Positions 51,939 to 60,416 of a DNA stretch of 64,000 nt are shown piece after piece. Source of the stretch: ZC4RG29 sp035304385 (GTDB lineage: Bacteria; Bacteroidota; Bacteroidia; Cytophagales; Cyclobacteriaceae). How positions within the stretch are numbered: the stretch's first letter is position 1; each line of letters opens with the position of its first letter. Below the pieces are notes generated by a model that was not told the origin of the DNA, ran no database searches, and was given only the letters and a program-made list of their open reading frames with translations. The stretch is from NCBI GenBank assembly GCA_035304385.1, contig DATGQD010000005.1, positions 1-64,000 of the forward strand. The letters are read 5' to 3'. Position numbers and translations under genes: made by a program.

Positions 51939-53327
51939 CTACTTCCCGCTCTCCACTGATCCGGCTACTGCTCTAAGGATATCATGTTGTGTAATGATGT
52001 GCACCTTTTCCTGTTCGTCGCGGACGAGAACGGCCTTGTTGTCTTTGTTCACGAGTGACGACAGCACGTCGAGGGTGCTGTCGGGGGCGACGAACATCAT
52101 CGGTTTGTCCATCACCTCTTTGACCCGCTTATTTTGCAGCTTGGGGTCGTTAATAATTTTCTCGAGTAATCCGGAGGAACTGATACTTCCTACGAAGGCG
52201 CCATTTTCCGTCACCGGGATCTGGTCAATGCCTTCGCGGTTGAGGATCAGAATGGCTTCGCTTACCACGGCATCGCCGGAAACGGTAAACAGGTCGTCTC
52301 TGTCGCGGCGCGCGGCAATAATGTCGCGCGCGGTGCCAAAGCTTCTTGATTCCAGGAAGCCGTGGTCCTTCATCCACTGATCGTTGTATACCTTGGCAAG
52401 GTAGCGTGTGCCGTGGTCGGGCAGCAGGATTACCATCAGGTCGTCTTCTTTCAGGTGCTCACGTGCGTATTCCAGTGCGCCGTGTACGGCGGAACCGCTG
52501 GACCACCCGATGAACAACCCTTCCTCCCGGGCAAGCTTCCGTGCCATGATGGCCCCGTCTTTGTCGGTTACCTTGATAAACAGATCGATGATATCGAAAT
52601 CGACATTCTTCGGGAGTATGTCTTCACCAAACCCTTCGGTGAGGTAGGGATAGATTTCGTTTTCGTCAAATATTCCAGTCTCCTTGTACTTCTTAAATAC
52701 TGACCCGTAGGTGTCGATGCCGACCGAAACGATATTCGGATTCTGCTGCTTGAGGAACCGGGCGGTACCGCACATAGATCCACCTGTGCCTACGGTTGCG
52801 ACGTAGTGCGTAATCTTATGCCCCGTCTGCTCCCATATTTCCGGTCCGGTCGTTTCAAAATGCGCCTGTGCATTGGATGGATTATCGTACTGGTTAGGAT
52901 AAAATGAATTGGGGATCTCCTTATTGAGCTTTCGTGCTACAGAGTAATATGATCGCGGATCTTCCGGATCGACGTTGGTCGGACATACGATTACCTCCGC
53001 ACCGACGGCGCGCAGGATATTGATTTTTTCCTGCGACTGTTTGTCGGCCATGGTAAATATGCACTTATAGCCTTTGGAGGCGGCAGCCAGCGCAAGGCCC
53101 ATACCGGTGTTTCCGGACGTGCCCTCGATGATCGTACCTCCGGGCTTCAGGATGCCCGCTTTCTCGGCGTCTTCAATCATCTTTAGCGCCATCCTGTCCT
53201 TGGTGGAATTACCGGGATTAAAATATTCCACCTTAACCGCGATAGTGCCTTTAATGCCCCGGTTTACCTTATTCAGCCGTACGATCGGCGTATTTCCGAT
53301 CGTTTCAATAATCGTATTGTAAATCAT
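51939..53327 (-). CDS. Cystathionine beta-synthase-type enzyme with CBS domain pair
   Basis: 462 residues from ATG 53327; an upstream in-frame Met would add eight residues. The PLP domain (about 1-320) shows IGNTPIVRLN, FNPGNSTKDRMA with the cofactor Lys, EGTSGNTGMGLALAAASKGYK and TVGTGGSMCGTARFLK. Two CBS domains make up the last 130 residues (DAVVSEAILILNREGIDQIPV; VKEVMDKPMMFV). It forms cystathionine from homocysteine and serine, or cysteine from acetylserine; the CBS tail favours the former and could bind adenosyl ligands. It stands alone, convergent with the OmpA-type gene. Confidence 0.92.
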   Translation of the reverse strand: MIYNTIIETIGNTPIVRLNKVNRGIKGTIAVKVEYFNPGNSTKDRMALKMIEDAEKAGILKPGGTIIEGTSGNTGMGLALAAASKGYKCIFTMADKQSQEKINILRAVGAEVIVCPTNVDPEDPRSYYSVARKLNKEIPNSFYPNQYDNPSNAQAHFETTGPEIWEQTGHKITHYVATVGTGGSMCGTARFLKQQNPNIVSVGIDTYGSVFKKYKETGIFDENEIYPYLTEGFGEDILPKNVDFDIIDLFIKVTDKDGAIMARKLAREEGLFIGWSSGSAVHGALEYAREHLKEDDLMVILLPDHGTRYLAKVYNDQWMKDHGFLESRSFGTARDIIAARRDRDDLFTVSGDAVVSEAILILNREGIDQIPVTENGAFVGSISSSGLLEKIINDPKLQNKRVKEVMDKPMMFVAPDSTLDVLSSLVNKDNKAVLVRDEQEKVHIITQHDILRAVAGSVESGK

Positions 53328-53408
53328 ATCAAGCTCATTCCGTGGGAACAAGTTACTACTTATGTGCTTATCGTTAACGCATTATGTATAGGCGGTGTTC
53401 CGCCGCTA

Positions 53409-54335
53409 TCAGCCTGCTGCCCCTGCTAAAAGGTAGAGTACAGCCATACGCACTGCTACGCCGTTCTCAACCTGATCCAGAATGATAGAATGCTGGGAGT
53501 CGGCTACATCGCTGCTTAATTCCACCCCCCGGTTGATCGGACCCGGGTGCATGATCACAATTTGTCGCTGCAAACTGTCGAGGAGCCGCTTGTTAATTCC
53601 ATAGTAGAGGGAGTATTCGCGCAAGCTGGGGAAGTACCGGATTTGTTGGCGCTCGAGCTGGATGCGGAGTACGTTGGCCACATCGCACCATTGCAGCGCC
53701 TTGTGTACGTCCAGCTCAACCTTCACGTCGAGTTGGCCGATGTATTTGGGAAGCAGCGTCGGAGGGCCACATACCATTACCTCCGCACCGAGCTTTTTGA
53801 GCGCAAAGATGTTAGACAGCGCAACCCGGGAGTGCAGTATATCGCCTATTATGGCCACCTTTTTTCCGCCCACGGTACCCAGCTTTTCGCGGATGGAGAA
53901 TGTGTCAAGCAGCGCCTGCGTGGGATGCTCGTGGGTGCCGTCTCCTGCGTTGACAATGTTGGCCGATATGTGGCGCGAAAGGAAGTGAGAAGCGCCGGGG
54001 CTGGCATGCCGCATCACCACCATGTCGACCTTCATTGCCAGAATGTTGTTGACCGTATCGAGCAACGTTTCACCCTTCTTTACCGAGGACGTGGATGCCG
54101 AGAAATTGACTACGTCTGCGGATAATCGTTTCTCAGCAAGCTCGAAAGACAGGCGTGTCCGGGTGGAGTTTTCAAAGAAGATGTTGGCAATGGTGATGTC
54201 GCGCAGGGACGGGACTTTCTTTATGGGGCGGTTGATGACTTCCTTGAAATTTTCGGCGGTTTCGAAAATAAGATTGATGTCCTTCTCTGTGATGTCCTTT
54301 ATGCCAAGGAGGTGCTTCTGACTTAGTTGGGACAT
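53409..54335 (-). CDS. pyrB: Aspartate carbamoyltransferase catalytic subunit
   Basis: 308 residues, normal length. FFENSTRTRLSFELAEKRL holds the S-T-R-T carbamoyl-phosphate site, VVMRHASPGASH and AGDGTHEHPTQALLDTFSI follow, and HPGPINRGVELSSDV is the aspartate-side loop. It joins carbamoyl phosphate and aspartate in the second step of pyrimidine synthesis. No pyrI regulatory gene is adjacent. It begins 4 bases after pyrR, so the two are one transcript. Confidence 0.97.
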   Translation of the reverse strand: MSQLSQKHLLGIKDITEKDINLIFETAENFKEVINRPIKKVPSLRDITIANIFFENSTRTRLSFELAEKRLSADVVNFSASTSSVKKGETLLDTVNNILAMKVDMVVMRHASPGASHFLSRHISANIVNAGDGTHEHPTQALLDTFSIREKLGTVGGKKVAIIGDILHSRVALSNIFALKKLGAEVMVCGPPTLLPKYIGQLDVKVELDVHKALQWCDVANVLRIQLERQQIRYFPSLREYSLYYGINKRLLDSLQRQIVIMHPGPINRGVELSSDVADSQHSIILDQVENGVAVRMAVLYLLAGAAG

Positions 54336-54339
54336 AATT

Positions 54340-54888
54340 TCAATCCTTATTGATCAACCAGATCCTATTGTGTTCGTGGCCCTGCGCTTCGAGTTCCACG
54401 AGCACGCGCTCCGAGGGAAGTGTGTTAACCGCCTTCCCGATATAGTCGGCCGCGACGGGCAGGTCGCGGCTGTATTTTCTATCTATCAATACCAGAAGTT
54501 CCACCTTCGCGGGTCGGCCAAATGTGATCATGGCGTCAAGCGCGGCCCGCACCGTACGGCCGGTGTAAAGCACGTCATCTACCAGCACGACCTTTTTCCC
54601 TTCGATCATAAAAGGAATCCGCGTTTCGCTCGGTTTCGCCGGCGTATCCCGCCGACGGAAATCATCGCGATGAAAGGTGACGTCCAGATAGCCCAGAAGG
54701 ATGCTCTTTTTGGTGTCTTTTTCCAGTTTTTGGTGGATTTGCTCGGCCAGGTAAATGCCCCTGGGCTGAAGGCCGAGGATCACGGTATCCGAAAAATCGG
54801 CGTGATTTTCAATTAATTGCTGACAAAGGCGGCTGATCGTGAGGTCGAGAAGATCCGAATCGAAGATGAGTTTCTTTCGCTTTGTCAC
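54340..54888 (-). CDS. pyrR: PyrR: pyrimidine operon regulator / uracil phosphoribosyltransferase
   Basis: 182 residues from a GTG at 54888, which gives the normal PyrR N-terminus (KLIFDSDLLDLTISRLCQQLIENH). The PRPP-binding motif is KKVVLVDDVLYTGRTVRAALDAM. PyrR binds UMP-charged leader RNA of pyr genes in Firmicutes and also has uracil phosphoribosyltransferase activity; RNA control in Bacteroidota is less certain. A TATATTTG box lies only six bases ahead of the start codon, so a very short or absent leader is possible. Confidence 0.95.
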   Translation of the reverse strand: MTKRKKLIFDSDLLDLTISRLCQQLIENHADFSDTVILGLQPRGIYLAEQIHQKLEKDTKKSILLGYLDVTFHRDDFRRRDTPAKPSETRIPFMIEGKKVVLVDDVLYTGRTVRAALDAMITFGRPAKVELLVLIDRKYSRDLPVAADYIGKAVNTLPSERVLVELEAQGHEHNRIWLINKD

Positions 54889-54893
54889 GGCCG

Positions 54894-54901
54894 CAAATAT
54901 A
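54894..54901 (-). promoter_or_regulatory. Putative -7 box immediately before pyrR
   Basis: On the minus strand it reads TATATTTG, an exact TAnnTTTG match. Because it ends 5 bases before the GTG start, initiation about 6 bases on would give a leaderless transcript. A -33 box is not seen. Confidence 0.35.
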
Positions 54902-54932
54902 GAGAAAAACGGCGAATGAGACCCGGCCCGGC

Positions 54933-56477
54933 TTACAGGTTGATCTTGTTTACGAAAAACACCCGGCGTTTTTCTGTCGACCCGCCGGCCGTTTCGCTTT
55001 CAATCTCATGGATGCCATACGCATAGAAATTGGCTTCGTACCAATAGTTAAGCTGGCTTGTATTCCGCCGGGCTTTAACCACCACGTCATTTTCGTGAAG
55101 CGTGCGGATCGGATCTATGGTCTTTCCTTCCAGCACCTCGTTGTCGCGGATGATCTTCGTCCGGATCTGGTTATCATACAGATATAGTAGTACGATCTTG
55201 TCTTCCTGGACCTCGAAGCGTACAAACTGTTCCAGGCTGTAGGTCTTTACGTCGCTGATTTCGAAACTATTGTCCCACAACAGGTTGCCGTCACGGTCGA
55301 AGCCAATGATGACGGCGTGTGTGTAGCGATAGCCATCGAACATCTGATCGCCCCTAAACATGGGGTAGCCGCTGTACACCCGCGGATAGAAAAAGCCCTG
55401 GTAGCCGCTGCTCACAGAGGTGTATTGTGGGTAAAAGGCTTCTCCCAGCACGATAAACTGGTCGTTGTGTTCTATGACTTCGTGAATCAGGAACCGATAA
55501 TTGAAACGAACTTTCTTTCCCCGTATCTTCCTTCGCTCGATGCGTTGTTTGATCCGGTTGCTTCTCCTGGCCTTCATATAGTTGAAGAAATTTTCAAGGT
55601 CTCCGAAGTTGTAGTACTTCGTGGTTTGCAAACCCGAGGGATCTATGCTGCTGATGAACAACCCCCTCGAAAACTCGCTGTTGCGGTAACCGTAAACACC
55701 CGACAAGATGTGCACGTTGCCTGCAGAGCGCGTCGTCCTCCCAAAGATCAACCCCGTGTTTTCCGCCGGTTCCAACGCATAGTTATTGACAATGCTGCCG
55801 TCCGGCTGGTAGGTTTTGATCCAGATGGTGCGCTGTCGGAGGTAATTGCGGCCGCCGATCAGCACCTGGAAGCTATCGTCTTCAAACACCTTGATTTGCG
55901 TGAGTTCGCCATCTTCGTTCAGAAGGCCCGGTAAAATGGAAGACTGGTGCGTTTGCAGGTCGTGAAAAAGAACGAGCGGTACGCGGTTGAAATAGCCGCC
56001 GATAAGAACACCGCGACCCGTAATCTGGCACTCGGTTGCACTGAACCGCAGAAAACTGTTGATCTCGTACTGCCTGTACTGGCCACTGTCCTGTTCCAAC
56101 TCAAAGAGCAGGAACGACTTTGCCGTGAAGGCGTGGAAAAGGAAGTACACGTTCGTGCCGTGGGTAACGGCGGCAATGAAGGCCATGTTGCCCTCTATCG
56201 GAATGCTTCCGCGCCATTGCTCCTGGAAGGAAGTATCAAGGCGGATGATCTCCAGGAAGTATTCTTGCTGGCTGCGGACAAATCGGTGAAGGATCAATCC
56301 CCGCGATGCCGCTGGCGTGACCCGGAAACCGGGTTCATTGTTGTCTAGTTTGAGCTCAAAACGTTTGGGCTGCTCTATCTGGGCCGCGGCGGGCACGACG
56401 AGACAGAAGCAAAGGATCAGGCGGGCTGCGACATCAGTTGACCTCCACCTTGTTGATATAAAAAACATCGCGCACAC
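54933..56477 (-). CDS. Exported protein of unknown function, paralogue of its upstream neighbour
   Basis: 514 residues; start ATG 56477 or ATG 56468, both inside the end of the preceding gene (44 or 35 bases of overlap). A signal peptide ends near VVPAAAQ. The body is beta-rich, probably propeller-like (YFLEIIRLDTSFQEQW; GRGVLIGGYFNRVPLVLFHD), and has a conserved helical insert YMKARRSNRIKQRIERRKIRGKK. The same order of elements is seen in the upstream gene, so the pair arose by tandem duplication. No known enzyme motif. Probably periplasmic. Confidence 0.78.
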   Translation of the reverse strand: MCAMFFISTRWRSTDVAARLILCFCLVVPAAAQIEQPKRFELKLDNNEPGFRVTPAASRGLILHRFVRSQQEYFLEIIRLDTSFQEQWRGSIPIEGNMAFIAAVTHGTNVYFLFHAFTAKSFLLFELEQDSGQYRQYEINSFLRFSATECQITGRGVLIGGYFNRVPLVLFHDLQTHQSSILPGLLNEDGELTQIKVFEDDSFQVLIGGRNYLRQRTIWIKTYQPDGSIVNNYALEPAENTGLIFGRTTRSAGNVHILSGVYGYRNSEFSRGLFISSIDPSGLQTTKYYNFGDLENFFNYMKARRSNRIKQRIERRKIRGKKVRFNYRFLIHEVIEHNDQFIVLGEAFYPQYTSVSSGYQGFFYPRVYSGYPMFRGDQMFDGYRYTHAVIIGFDRDGNLLWDNSFEISDVKTYSLEQFVRFEVQEDKIVLLYLYDNQIRTKIIRDNEVLEGKTIDPIRTLHENDVVVKARRNTSQLNYWYEANFYAYGIHEIESETAGGSTEKRRVFFVNKINL

Positions 56478-58023
56478 GTTCTTTCAGCGTAGTGTTGCGA
56501 ATAGTATGGTAACCCCACACAAAGAAGTTATTGCCGTACCAGTATTGAATCCCTCCTTCTTCTTCCTTTTCCGAACGGATTTCGTCGTCGGGATTGGGTA
56601 GAAGCAACTTCTGGGTTACGGTTTCATCATCTTCACCGTTTTCCGGAAGTATCCAACGCGCCACGATCTCCGACTTATCCTTCTGAACGAAGATCAGATG
56701 ACCGTTCACGTAGTGGAAATCGGCGACCTGTTCCATCGAACCCTTTTTTACATCGTCGAGCTGGAGGCTTTGGTCCCACTGTACCGTACCGTCGGGCGCA
56801 AAGGAAATGACCATCGATTGATACGTTTTGATTTCATCATTCCGTGAACGGTGTCCATAGCTATACGGGCGGGAATACAATCTTCCATAACCCGGATAGT
56901 ACCAACCATAGGGCGAGTAGTAGGGGTTGTAGTAGTATGGGCTATAAGGTCTTGAGAAGTCGGAAAACCCCGACGAGGGCGAATATGCCTCCGCGAAGAG
57001 CAGGAATCCTTCCTCGTATTCCCGGATGCGGTACGGCATAACATAGTTGATGAAATTCGGTATGCCCCCGTTGCTAACCACTTGTTCCGTGTTCTCTTTA
57101 ATACGACGCGCACGCTTCTCTTTCATGTAGTCGAGATAGTGGTTGAGTTCACCGAGCGCCGTGAACTTAATTTTCTGATCGCGGAAGGGGTCGATGGGCA
57201 AGGCAAAGAAGCCATTGGCTTGTTTGGAATTGCCTTCACCCCAGGTGCCGAGCAGAATGAGATCTTCACGAACGAGCATGCTGGTGAGCCCGGATTGCAA
57301 TGTACGCCTGTCGTCAATCGTTACCACATCCTCCAGGAGCCGGTTGCCATGCTCATCGTAGGTTTGAAACACAACCTTACGTTCATCGCGTTGCGACCGC
57401 TCGATAAGTACCACGTTGAAAGTCCTGTTTACATTGACACGCAAGTCCACCAGCTCCGTATCTTTTTGAAAGAACCCGGGAATGATCTTCATGCTTTGGG
57501 CGCGGAGGTCATACATCAACACACTTGGCTCTTTGTTCACGTACCCGCCAAGGATAGCGCTGTTGCCCACCCGAGTGAAATGGGTGAAGTTCATCGCAAC
57601 CTCCGGTTTGATCACGTGTCGGGGATGCTCGTCGCCGGAAAGATTCATCTCCACCAGCTCGATGTTGTTCTTTTCTGTATCGCCTTGACGATATAAGAGG
57701 AGGACCTGACCGGGACTCGTTTCGTAGCCGATGAGCCGGTTTCGGGTTTCCATGGGCAGGGTTATGGTCTTTTGTTCTTTAAGGTCGGCGTCGAGGTGGA
57801 TAGCTTCCCAGATCCTTTTTCCTCCTTCAAACCTTTCGCGGTCGCGAATCAGCAAAATGCCCTCTTCGTCGAGGGAAATGATCGAAAACACGCCGTCGGA
57901 GTATTTGAATTCCTGCTCGTAGCGCTGCGTCTGTTGCAACTGTGCGAATGCCGTTGACGGCATCAGTACGGATGCAACCAGGCATACCACCACGAGAACA
58001 ACCAGGCCGGGGAAGCGGACCAT
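56434..58023 (-). CDS. Exported protein of unknown function, paralogue of its downstream neighbour
   Basis: 529 residues with a signal peptide (about 1-28, ending STAFAQ). Beta-rich repeats (GVFSIISLDEEGILLIRD; NSAILGGYVNKEPSVLMYDL) are followed by the helical insert YMKEKRARRIKENTEQV and a Tyr/Pro/Ser-rich low-complexity stretch (about 370-400). The last third (TVQWDQSLQLDDVKKGSMEQVADF; GIQYWYGNNFFVWGYHTI) matches the paralogue closely. Function unknown. The gene begins 3 bases after the stop of the EVE-domain gene. Confidence 0.8.
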   Translation of the reverse strand: MVRFPGLVVLVVVCLVASVLMPSTAFAQLQQTQRYEQEFKYSDGVFSIISLDEEGILLIRDRERFEGGKRIWEAIHLDADLKEQKTITLPMETRNRLIGYETSPGQVLLLYRQGDTEKNNIELVEMNLSGDEHPRHVIKPEVAMNFTHFTRVGNSAILGGYVNKEPSVLMYDLRAQSMKIIPGFFQKDTELVDLRVNVNRTFNVVLIERSQRDERKVVFQTYDEHGNRLLEDVVTIDDRRTLQSGLTSMLVREDLILLGTWGEGNSKQANGFFALPIDPFRDQKIKFTALGELNHYLDYMKEKRARRIKENTEQVVSNGGIPNFINYVMPYRIREYEEGFLLFAEAYSPSSGFSDFSRPYSPYYYNPYYSPYGWYYPGYGRLYSRPYSYGHRSRNDEIKTYQSMVISFAPDGTVQWDQSLQLDDVKKGSMEQVADFHYVNGHLIFVQKDKSEIVARWILPENGEDDETVTQKLLLPNPDDEIRSEKEEEGGIQYWYGNNFFVWGYHTIRNTTLKERVRDVFYINKVEVN

Positions 58024-58026
58024 AAG

Positions 58027-58431
58027 CTATTTTGTTTCGCTGAGTTTGAGAATCATTTCAAATTCCTGCGGCGACACCGGCTGTACCGACAGCCGCGCGG
58101 CGCGCACAAGCACCATATCCTTGAATTTTTTGTCTGCTTTGACTTCGGCAAGTGTCACGGGCCTTTTCAGGGCCTTTTTCGGGGCCACCATCACGGCTGC
58201 CCACGCTTTGTCTTTTGGGTCGGGAAAATGTTCGCGTGTGACGGTGGCGATCCCCACAATAGCCTTTTCATCGCCGGTATGATAGAAGAACGCCTGGTCG
58301 CCCTTTTTCATTGCCTTGAGGTGGCTGCGGGCCTGGAAATTCCGGATTCCATCCCAAACCGTTTCGCCTTCCTTTTTTAAATCCTCCCAGGAGTAGGTGC
58401 CAGGCTCAGTTTTTATAAGCCAATAGTTCAT
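58027..58431 (-). CDS. EVE-domain protein
   Basis: 134 residues, cytosolic. MNYWLIKTEPGTYSWEDL, VWDGIRNFQARSHLKAMKKGD, AFFYHTGDEKAIVGIATV and VLVRAARLSVQPVSPQEF cover a complete EVE (PUA-like) domain. Such domains bind modified bases in DNA or RNA; the cellular role of this stand-alone form is not settled. It precedes the two paralogous exported proteins on the same strand with a three-base gap. Confidence 0.95.
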   Translation of the reverse strand: MNYWLIKTEPGTYSWEDLKKEGETVWDGIRNFQARSHLKAMKKGDQAFFYHTGDEKAIVGIATVTREHFPDPKDKAWAAVMVAPKKALKRPVTLAEVKADKKFKDMVLVRAARLSVQPVSPQEFEMILKLSETK

Positions 58432-58526
58432 CTGTCGTTCTTTTTAGGAATGACTAAAAATAGCAAATCCCCGTTGTTTTTTCTCAGGAATAAGAGAATA
58501 CAGGGCGAGTGTGAGGATGAGGAATG

Positions 58527-60410
58527 TCAGTACGCTCGAACGAGCTTGCCTTCCATGTAATTGGCGTACGCCCGATTGACGACACGAACTCCCCCAGGGG
58601 TGGGGTAGTCGCCCGTAAAGTACCAATCGCCAAGATGGTTGGGGCAGGCCTTGTGAAGGCCTTCAATTGTCTGGAACACGATCTCCAGCTCAGCTTTCAT
58701 ACCTGCAGGCCGTACAATTTCCGCAATCTTGGCCGACACATCTTCATAGGCGAACTGGTCGTAGAGGGCCTTGACGTGATTCTCCGGTTTGGCGCTGCTG
58801 CTTGATAACAGGCATTGTTCGTACACTTCGCCCAGCATGTATTCCATGCCGCGTTCTTTTATCAGGGCGATCATGGCGCGGAAGGCTACAAAATCCGCCA
58901 TCCGGCTCATGTCTATCCCGTAGCAATCCGGGAAACGGATCTGGGGCGCGGAAGACACCACGACGATCTTTTTCGGGCCGATCCGGTCCAGCATACGAAG
59001 TATACTCTTCTCCAGTGTTGTTCCCCTAACGATCGAATCGTCGATGACTACGAGCGTATCTATGCCTTTTCGCACCACTTCATACGTAGTATCGTATACG
59101 TGCGATACGAGTTCGTCGCGGTGATTTTCGCCCGTGATGAACGTTCGCATCTTCACGTCTTTCAGAACAATTTTTTCGATTCGCGGGCGGAACGACAGAA
59201 TGTCTTCCAAAGAATCGACCGACGGCTTCCCTTCGATGATGATCTCCTTTTGTCGCCGGATCAGGTAGTTCTCTATTTCATTCATCATCCCGTAGAAGGC
59301 CGACTCGGCCGTATTGGGGATGTAGGAGAATACCGTGTTCTTGATATCGAAATTGATGGCACGGAGAACCTGCGGCACCAGCAGCTTACCCAGCATCTTA
59401 CGCTCCCTGTAGATATCGGGGTCGTTGCCGCGTGAGAAATAGATCCGCTCAAAACTGCATGAACGCTTTTCGCCGGGCGGCAGGATCTGGTGCTGTGTAA
59501 ATTCACCGCTACGGGAAATGACGAGCGCGTGTCCTGGCTGAACCTCTTCGATCTGATTGTACTCGACATTGAAGGCTGCCTTGATAGCCGGCTTCTCGGA
59601 AGCGACAACAACGACCTCGTCATCGGAATAATAATACGCGGGCCGGATTCCATTGGGATCGCGCACCACGAATGCGGAACCGGAGCCGATGAGTCCGGCC
59701 ATGGTGTAGCCGCCGTCAAAGTCCTTACAGGCCCTGCGCAACACACGCTGCAGGTTGATCTCATTTTCTATGAAATCGGAAATCTCCTGGTTTGAGAAGG
59801 CGTCCTTGTATTTCTCGAATATGCCCTGCACCTCTTCATCGAGAAAGTGGCCGATCTTCTCCATGACCGTCACGGTATCAACCTTTTCTTTCGGGTGCTG
59901 GCCCAGATTGACGAGAATGTCAAAAAGATCGTCAACGTTCGTCATGTTGAAGTTGCCGGCCATGACGAGGTTACGACTTCTCCAGTTGTTTTGTCTGAGG
60001 AATGGGTGGACGTTCTCAATACTGTTCACCCCATGTGTGCCATATCGGAGGTGCCCCAGCCACAGCTCGCCCGTAAAAGCGACGTTCTGCTTGAGCCATT
60101 TTTCATCTGTAGCCCGGTTCGGGTTCGACTTCAGGGCTTTTCTGTATTTCTTGCTGATCTTCCGGAAAAGGTCCGCAATCGGTTGCGATTTTACGGAGCG
60201 GTAGCGGCTGATGTAGCGGTAACCGGGTTCGAGGTCGAGTTTGATGTTTGCAATACCTGCTCCATCCTGACCCCGGTTGTGTTGCTTCTCCATCAGGATG
60301 TACATCTTGTTCATCGCGAAAGTAGGGCCGTACTTATGTAAATAGTAGGACAACGGCTTTCGCAATCGAATGAGTGCGATTCCGCACTCGTGATGAATCT
60401 GGTCCGTCAT
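58527..60410 (-). CDS. Amidophosphoribosyltransferase homologue, long form
   Basis: 627 residues, about 120 more than usual PurF. The glutamine amidotransferase domain starts with HHECGIALI (nucleophile Cys9), and RGQDGAGIA and WLGHLRYGTHG follow. The phosphoribosyltransferase half has VVIDDSIVRGTTLEKSILRML as PRPP loop and IRFPDCYGIDMSRMADFVAF. Extra sequence is spread through the first 220 residues. PurF makes phosphoribosylamine, the first purine intermediate. I recall long homologues next to or besides a standard PurF in Bacteroidota, so this copy may have a specialised role. It starts six bases after nuoN. Confidence 0.85.
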   Translation of the reverse strand: MTDQIHHECGIALIRLRKPLSYYLHKYGPTFAMNKMYILMEKQHNRGQDGAGIANIKLDLEPGYRYISRYRSVKSQPIADLFRKISKKYRKALKSNPNRATDEKWLKQNVAFTGELWLGHLRYGTHGVNSIENVHPFLRQNNWRSRNLVMAGNFNMTNVDDLFDILVNLGQHPKEKVDTVTVMEKIGHFLDEEVQGIFEKYKDAFSNQEISDFIENEINLQRVLRRACKDFDGGYTMAGLIGSGSAFVVRDPNGIRPAYYYSDDEVVVVASEKPAIKAAFNVEYNQIEEVQPGHALVISRSGEFTQHQILPPGEKRSCSFERIYFSRGNDPDIYRERKMLGKLLVPQVLRAINFDIKNTVFSYIPNTAESAFYGMMNEIENYLIRRQKEIIIEGKPSVDSLEDILSFRPRIEKIVLKDVKMRTFITGENHRDELVSHVYDTTYEVVRKGIDTLVVIDDSIVRGTTLEKSILRMLDRIGPKKIVVVSSAPQIRFPDCYGIDMSRMADFVAFRAMIALIKERGMEYMLGEVYEQCLLSSSSAKPENHVKALYDQFAYEDVSAKIAEIVRPAGMKAELEIVFQTIEGLHKACPNHLGDWYFTGDYPTPGGVRVVNRAYANYMEGKLVRAY

Positions 60411-60416
60411 GTAGCC

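Noticed and set aside
58815..59435. 206-codon plus-strand frame inside the amidophosphoribosyltransferase gene
   Set aside because: Antisense shadow; no motifs.
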